Below, in pieces: positions 61,190-64,000 of a DNA stretch of 64,000 nucleotides. The notes below the pieces were generated by a model, which worked only from the letters and a program-made list of their open reading frames with translations, searched no databases and was not told where the DNA came from. This DNA comes from Whalleya microplaca (taxonomy: Eukaryota > Ascomycota > Sordariomycetes > Xylariales > Xylariaceae). Both the position numbers and the translations under genes were made by a program. The first letter of the stretch is position 1. Each line of letters opens with the position of its first letter. The stretch spans positions 581,044 to 645,043 of the forward strand of contig MU385732.1 in the NCBI GenBank assembly GCA_022497155.1, given 5' to 3'.

Positions 61190-64000
61190 CTATACAAGTC
61201 CCACCCACAGGGTTGGTCCTATAGTCCCGTAGGACTCCGATGGGAATTTTTTTTTCTCATAGAAGTCCCATAGGACCAATAAAAATTAATAAGACTACCT
61301 ATAATAGTCCCACCCACAAATTAAAAAATACGTAAGACTCTTATAAAACTCCCACAAAAAAAACTCAGTCTTATTAAGTCTTACGTAAGAAATTAAAATA
61401 TTAACTAATCGTATTATAGCTACCTATAAAAATAAGTTTTAATATAATAAAATAATATTAAAATAATTATAGGCAATTAAATATTATTAAAAACTAGCTT
61501 TATTATAACTTATTAATATTTAATTAGTTACGTTCCGGCTAATAAGCTAAAACTAGGAAATTATTAAGCTTTTTATTATCTATATTTTTCCGACCTAATT
61601 TAAATATTTCTAATTTTAACGCGCGGCTAGCTATAATAAAAATCGAGTCTTTTTTTAATAGTATTATAAAAAGTATTAATCTTTTAAAAAACGTCTTATT
61701 TAATAGTTCTTTAATATAATAAATTAGTTTATAAATAATAGTCTTAATATCTTTATCGGACTAATTACTTATATATCTAAGTAATAAAAAATAATAATTT
61801 AATGGTTTTTCGATATTATTATAAGACTATTTTATAATTTCTTATAATATTTTTTAAATCAAACTAAATAGCTTTTTATAAAAACGGGAATTAAAGAAAT
61901 TAATACAGTATATAATAAAAAAAAACGAGTATCGGATACTTAATTTATATTTAAAAATTTTTTTAATTTAATTCGAATAATAGCTTTATATCCGGTAACT
62001 TTAGAAAAAAAGCTGCCGTAAAAACTAGGATATAAATATACCTTACTAATATAAATGCTATAATATATTAGATTATTTTATAATTATTTTATTAATAATA
62101 TACTTTAAAGTTATAGTAAGTTTAATTTTAGCTAATTTTAATAAACGAAATTATTAAAAATAAATATTATTTCTAATTTTATTTAAACGGAATGCCCGAA
62201 TGCCGCAAATAATACCGATATTTTTCTATTTTATATAACGTAATAAAAATTATCGTTTTTAAGTTATAATATCGGAAAATATAAAGCGGGATAAATAATA
62301 TAAAAAAAGTTTCTTTTTTAATAATATAGAAAGTTTAAATAAAAAAGTATAAATAGGTTTAAATATATATAGTTTTTTTTTCGTTTAAATAACTTACTAG
62401 TTTTATAATATTTTAAACCGATTTTTATTAGTAATAATAAAATTAATAGCGTCTAATATTTATTTAAAATAATTTTTATATTAATAAAGTTTCGTATATA
62501 AAATATCGATAATAATATACCAGCCAGCTTTTTATATATAGTAAAGTTTATATTTAGCGCCCTAAAAAATTAAAATAATAAAATAATTATGAAAAGGGTT
62601 GTTATAAGGTAGTAGTATATATTATAAGATAGATAAATAGAGATCTAGCATTTAAGTTATAGCGGAGCTGTAATCTTAAATGCTTAAAATCTCTTATCTT
62701 TCTTATCTACTATCTTATCTTATCTAATCTAAGCTAGTTCGGAGGGCCCCTTCGGGGCCCTATATCAAATTATAAAATAATTTTATAACGACTTATAACT
62801 ATTAATTGATTTATTTTTTAGATAACTTTTTATATATTTTTAATATTAATATCGTTCTCGCTATTATTTTTTTAAAAATATAAGTTTATATATTTTCGAA
62901 AGCGGAAAAGTTCGCGAGTAATAAACTTAATTATTACTTTTATTACATTTTATTTATTTATAAGCGAAAAAAAAAGTCGCTCTCGCCTAGTTTTTTAATA
63001 TAAAGTAATTTAAGGTTTTCTTAAAAAAATAAAAATTACTTAATAATTATAAATATGCGAAAATTATAAAATAATCGCGAGATAATTAAATATTAAATAT
63101 ACTTTTTAAATTTATATATTAAATTTTAGAATATTTTTTTTAATTAGGTATAAAAAATATACTAGCAAAAAAAAGTAAAAGTATTAATTAGTAAAGTTAT
63201 ACCGCTTAAAGTTATTTTTTTTATTACGGAAATAATACTTTTCCTCTAGTTTTTTATTTATATTAACCTAATTCGCGCTACCATTATCGAAGCCTTCGGA
63301 AATTTCGGAATATTTCCGCGCAACTTAGTTAAAATGTTTTTTTTTTTCGGAACTAAAAAAAATTAAAGTAAAAATAATCCTAAAATAATCAAATATATAT
63401 TACTTTATCTCGACTTATATTATTATAGCTTACTTTTAAATTTCGGCTTCGCGATTAATTATAGTAAGATTTTTTTTTTGCCAAATATTAAATCGTCGCT
63501 TAATTACCTGTTTTAAATTATAACGGGCTTTTTTTATATTAAGAGTTATAAAATTGAGATTTTTTTTTCGCTCCCGAACCTTTTAAGTATTCGGATTAAT
63601 AAAAAGCTTATTATCCGGCTTACGCCGTTTTATAACCGGAAATATAGTACTAAAATTAATTAGAAACTAATTATTTTATAATTAATTTGTATATTTTATA
63701 ATCGCATACCTATTTTAAGCTTTTAAAAATAATAAAGTGGGATTAAAAATAATATTATAACTATAATATAATTATTAAAAGATTAAAAATATTATAAAAA
63801 ATTATTAGGGTAAATATTAGAATTTAAGCGAGGGAAAGTGGGGCTGGTAATTAAAAAAGTGGGGCTGCCTAAAATCTTAAATTATTTCTTTTATTTTTAA
63901 AAATTACGTATTTTTATTATAAAAATAATAAAAATATAACTAATAAAAAGGACTTTTTTAATATATATATATTAAATATAATTTAATAAAAATTATATTA
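61190..64000. repeat. RIP-type AT-rich block (degraded repeat), open at the right edge
   Basis: From about 61390 the sequence is overwhelmingly A/T, with CpA and TpG almost absent while CpG persists (TCG, CCG and GCG words remain). This is the signature of repeat-induced point mutation of formerly duplicated DNA. The left border (61190-61380) keeps unmutated inverted and direct repeats: TTGGTCCTAT at about 61213 pairs with ATAGGACCAA at about 61271, and AGTCCCACCCACA occurs at about 61197 and again at about 61309. No frame is readable and the original element cannot be identified. The block continues past the window. Confidence 0.8.
62610..62761. repeat. Fold-back island inside the RIP block
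   Basis: A perfect 10-bp pair AGCATTTAAG/CTTAAATGCT (62647-62656 and 62675-62684) is extended outward by imperfect pairing of AGATAGATAAATAGAGAT with the TCTCTTATCTTTCTTATCT side. Next to it is a GC hairpin AGGGCCCC-TTC-GGGGCCCT (62743-62761). This is the only GC-balanced stretch in about 2.6 kb of AT DNA. Confidence 0.7.

Noticed and set aside
62600..62790. Solo LTR call
   Set aside because: TGTTATAA..TTATAACG ends are only weakly LTR-like and the flanks do not form a 4-6 bp duplication, so I kept it as an unclassified fold-back island.

Overview
The window looks like nuclear chromosomal DNA from a filamentous ascomycete, most likely a sordariomycete. The coding genes have short introns (mostly 50-60 bp) with GT..AG ends and CTAAC/CTGAC-type branch sites. 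Their products are fungal housekeeping and regulatory families. The right edge is an AT-rich block nearly free of CpA/TpG, as repeat-induced point mutation (RIP) leaves behind. I see no bacterial or viral genes, no rRNA and no convincing tRNA.

Layout, left to right: an RSC/SWI-SNF chromatin-remodelling subunit of the Rsc7/Swp82 family (minus, 1952-4574) with a microsatellite-rich intron and upstream region; a gene-free stretch to about 15.2 kb holding a heptamer satellite and a small AT-rich, hairpin-rich repeat relic; the exosome nuclease DIS3/RRP44 (plus, 15275-18291), convergent with the histone-fold DNA polymerase epsilon subunit Dpb4 (minus, 19827-20942); a Ser/Thr-rich single-pass membrane protein whose 5' end is unresolved (minus, 23257 to about 24708); a gene desert of about 14 kb (24.7-38.9 kb) containing a hAT-like MITE with an intact 8-bp target duplication and a decayed aminopeptidase fragment; then a divergent pair, the HOG-pathway MAPKKK of the Ssk2/OS-4 type (minus, 38984-43121) and the replication initiation factor Sld3 (plus, 44797-47854). 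These are followed by a secreted-type carboxylesterase (minus, 48626-50486), a second and much smaller hAT-like MITE (51403-51552), a bHLH transcription factor (plus, 53945-55133), a CRH-like GH16 cell-wall enzyme with a Pro/Thr repeat tail (minus, 58879-60511), and the RIP-type AT block from about 61.2 kb to the end.

The genes do not form a pathway cluster. Three act on chromatin or replication (Rsc7, Dpb4, Sld3), one on RNA decay (DIS3), one on stress signalling (MAPKKK) and two at the cell surface or outside (GH16, carboxylesterase). I see no biosynthetic cluster, defence system or CRISPR array. The best unusual signals are the two hAT-type MITEs, an in-frame acidic extension beyond the stop codon of the MAPKKK, a 21-nt micro-exon followed by a GC-AG intron in the GH16 gene, and a fold-back GC island inside the RIP block. 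Exon joins were derived by reading frame, phase and splice motifs; no RNA data were available.
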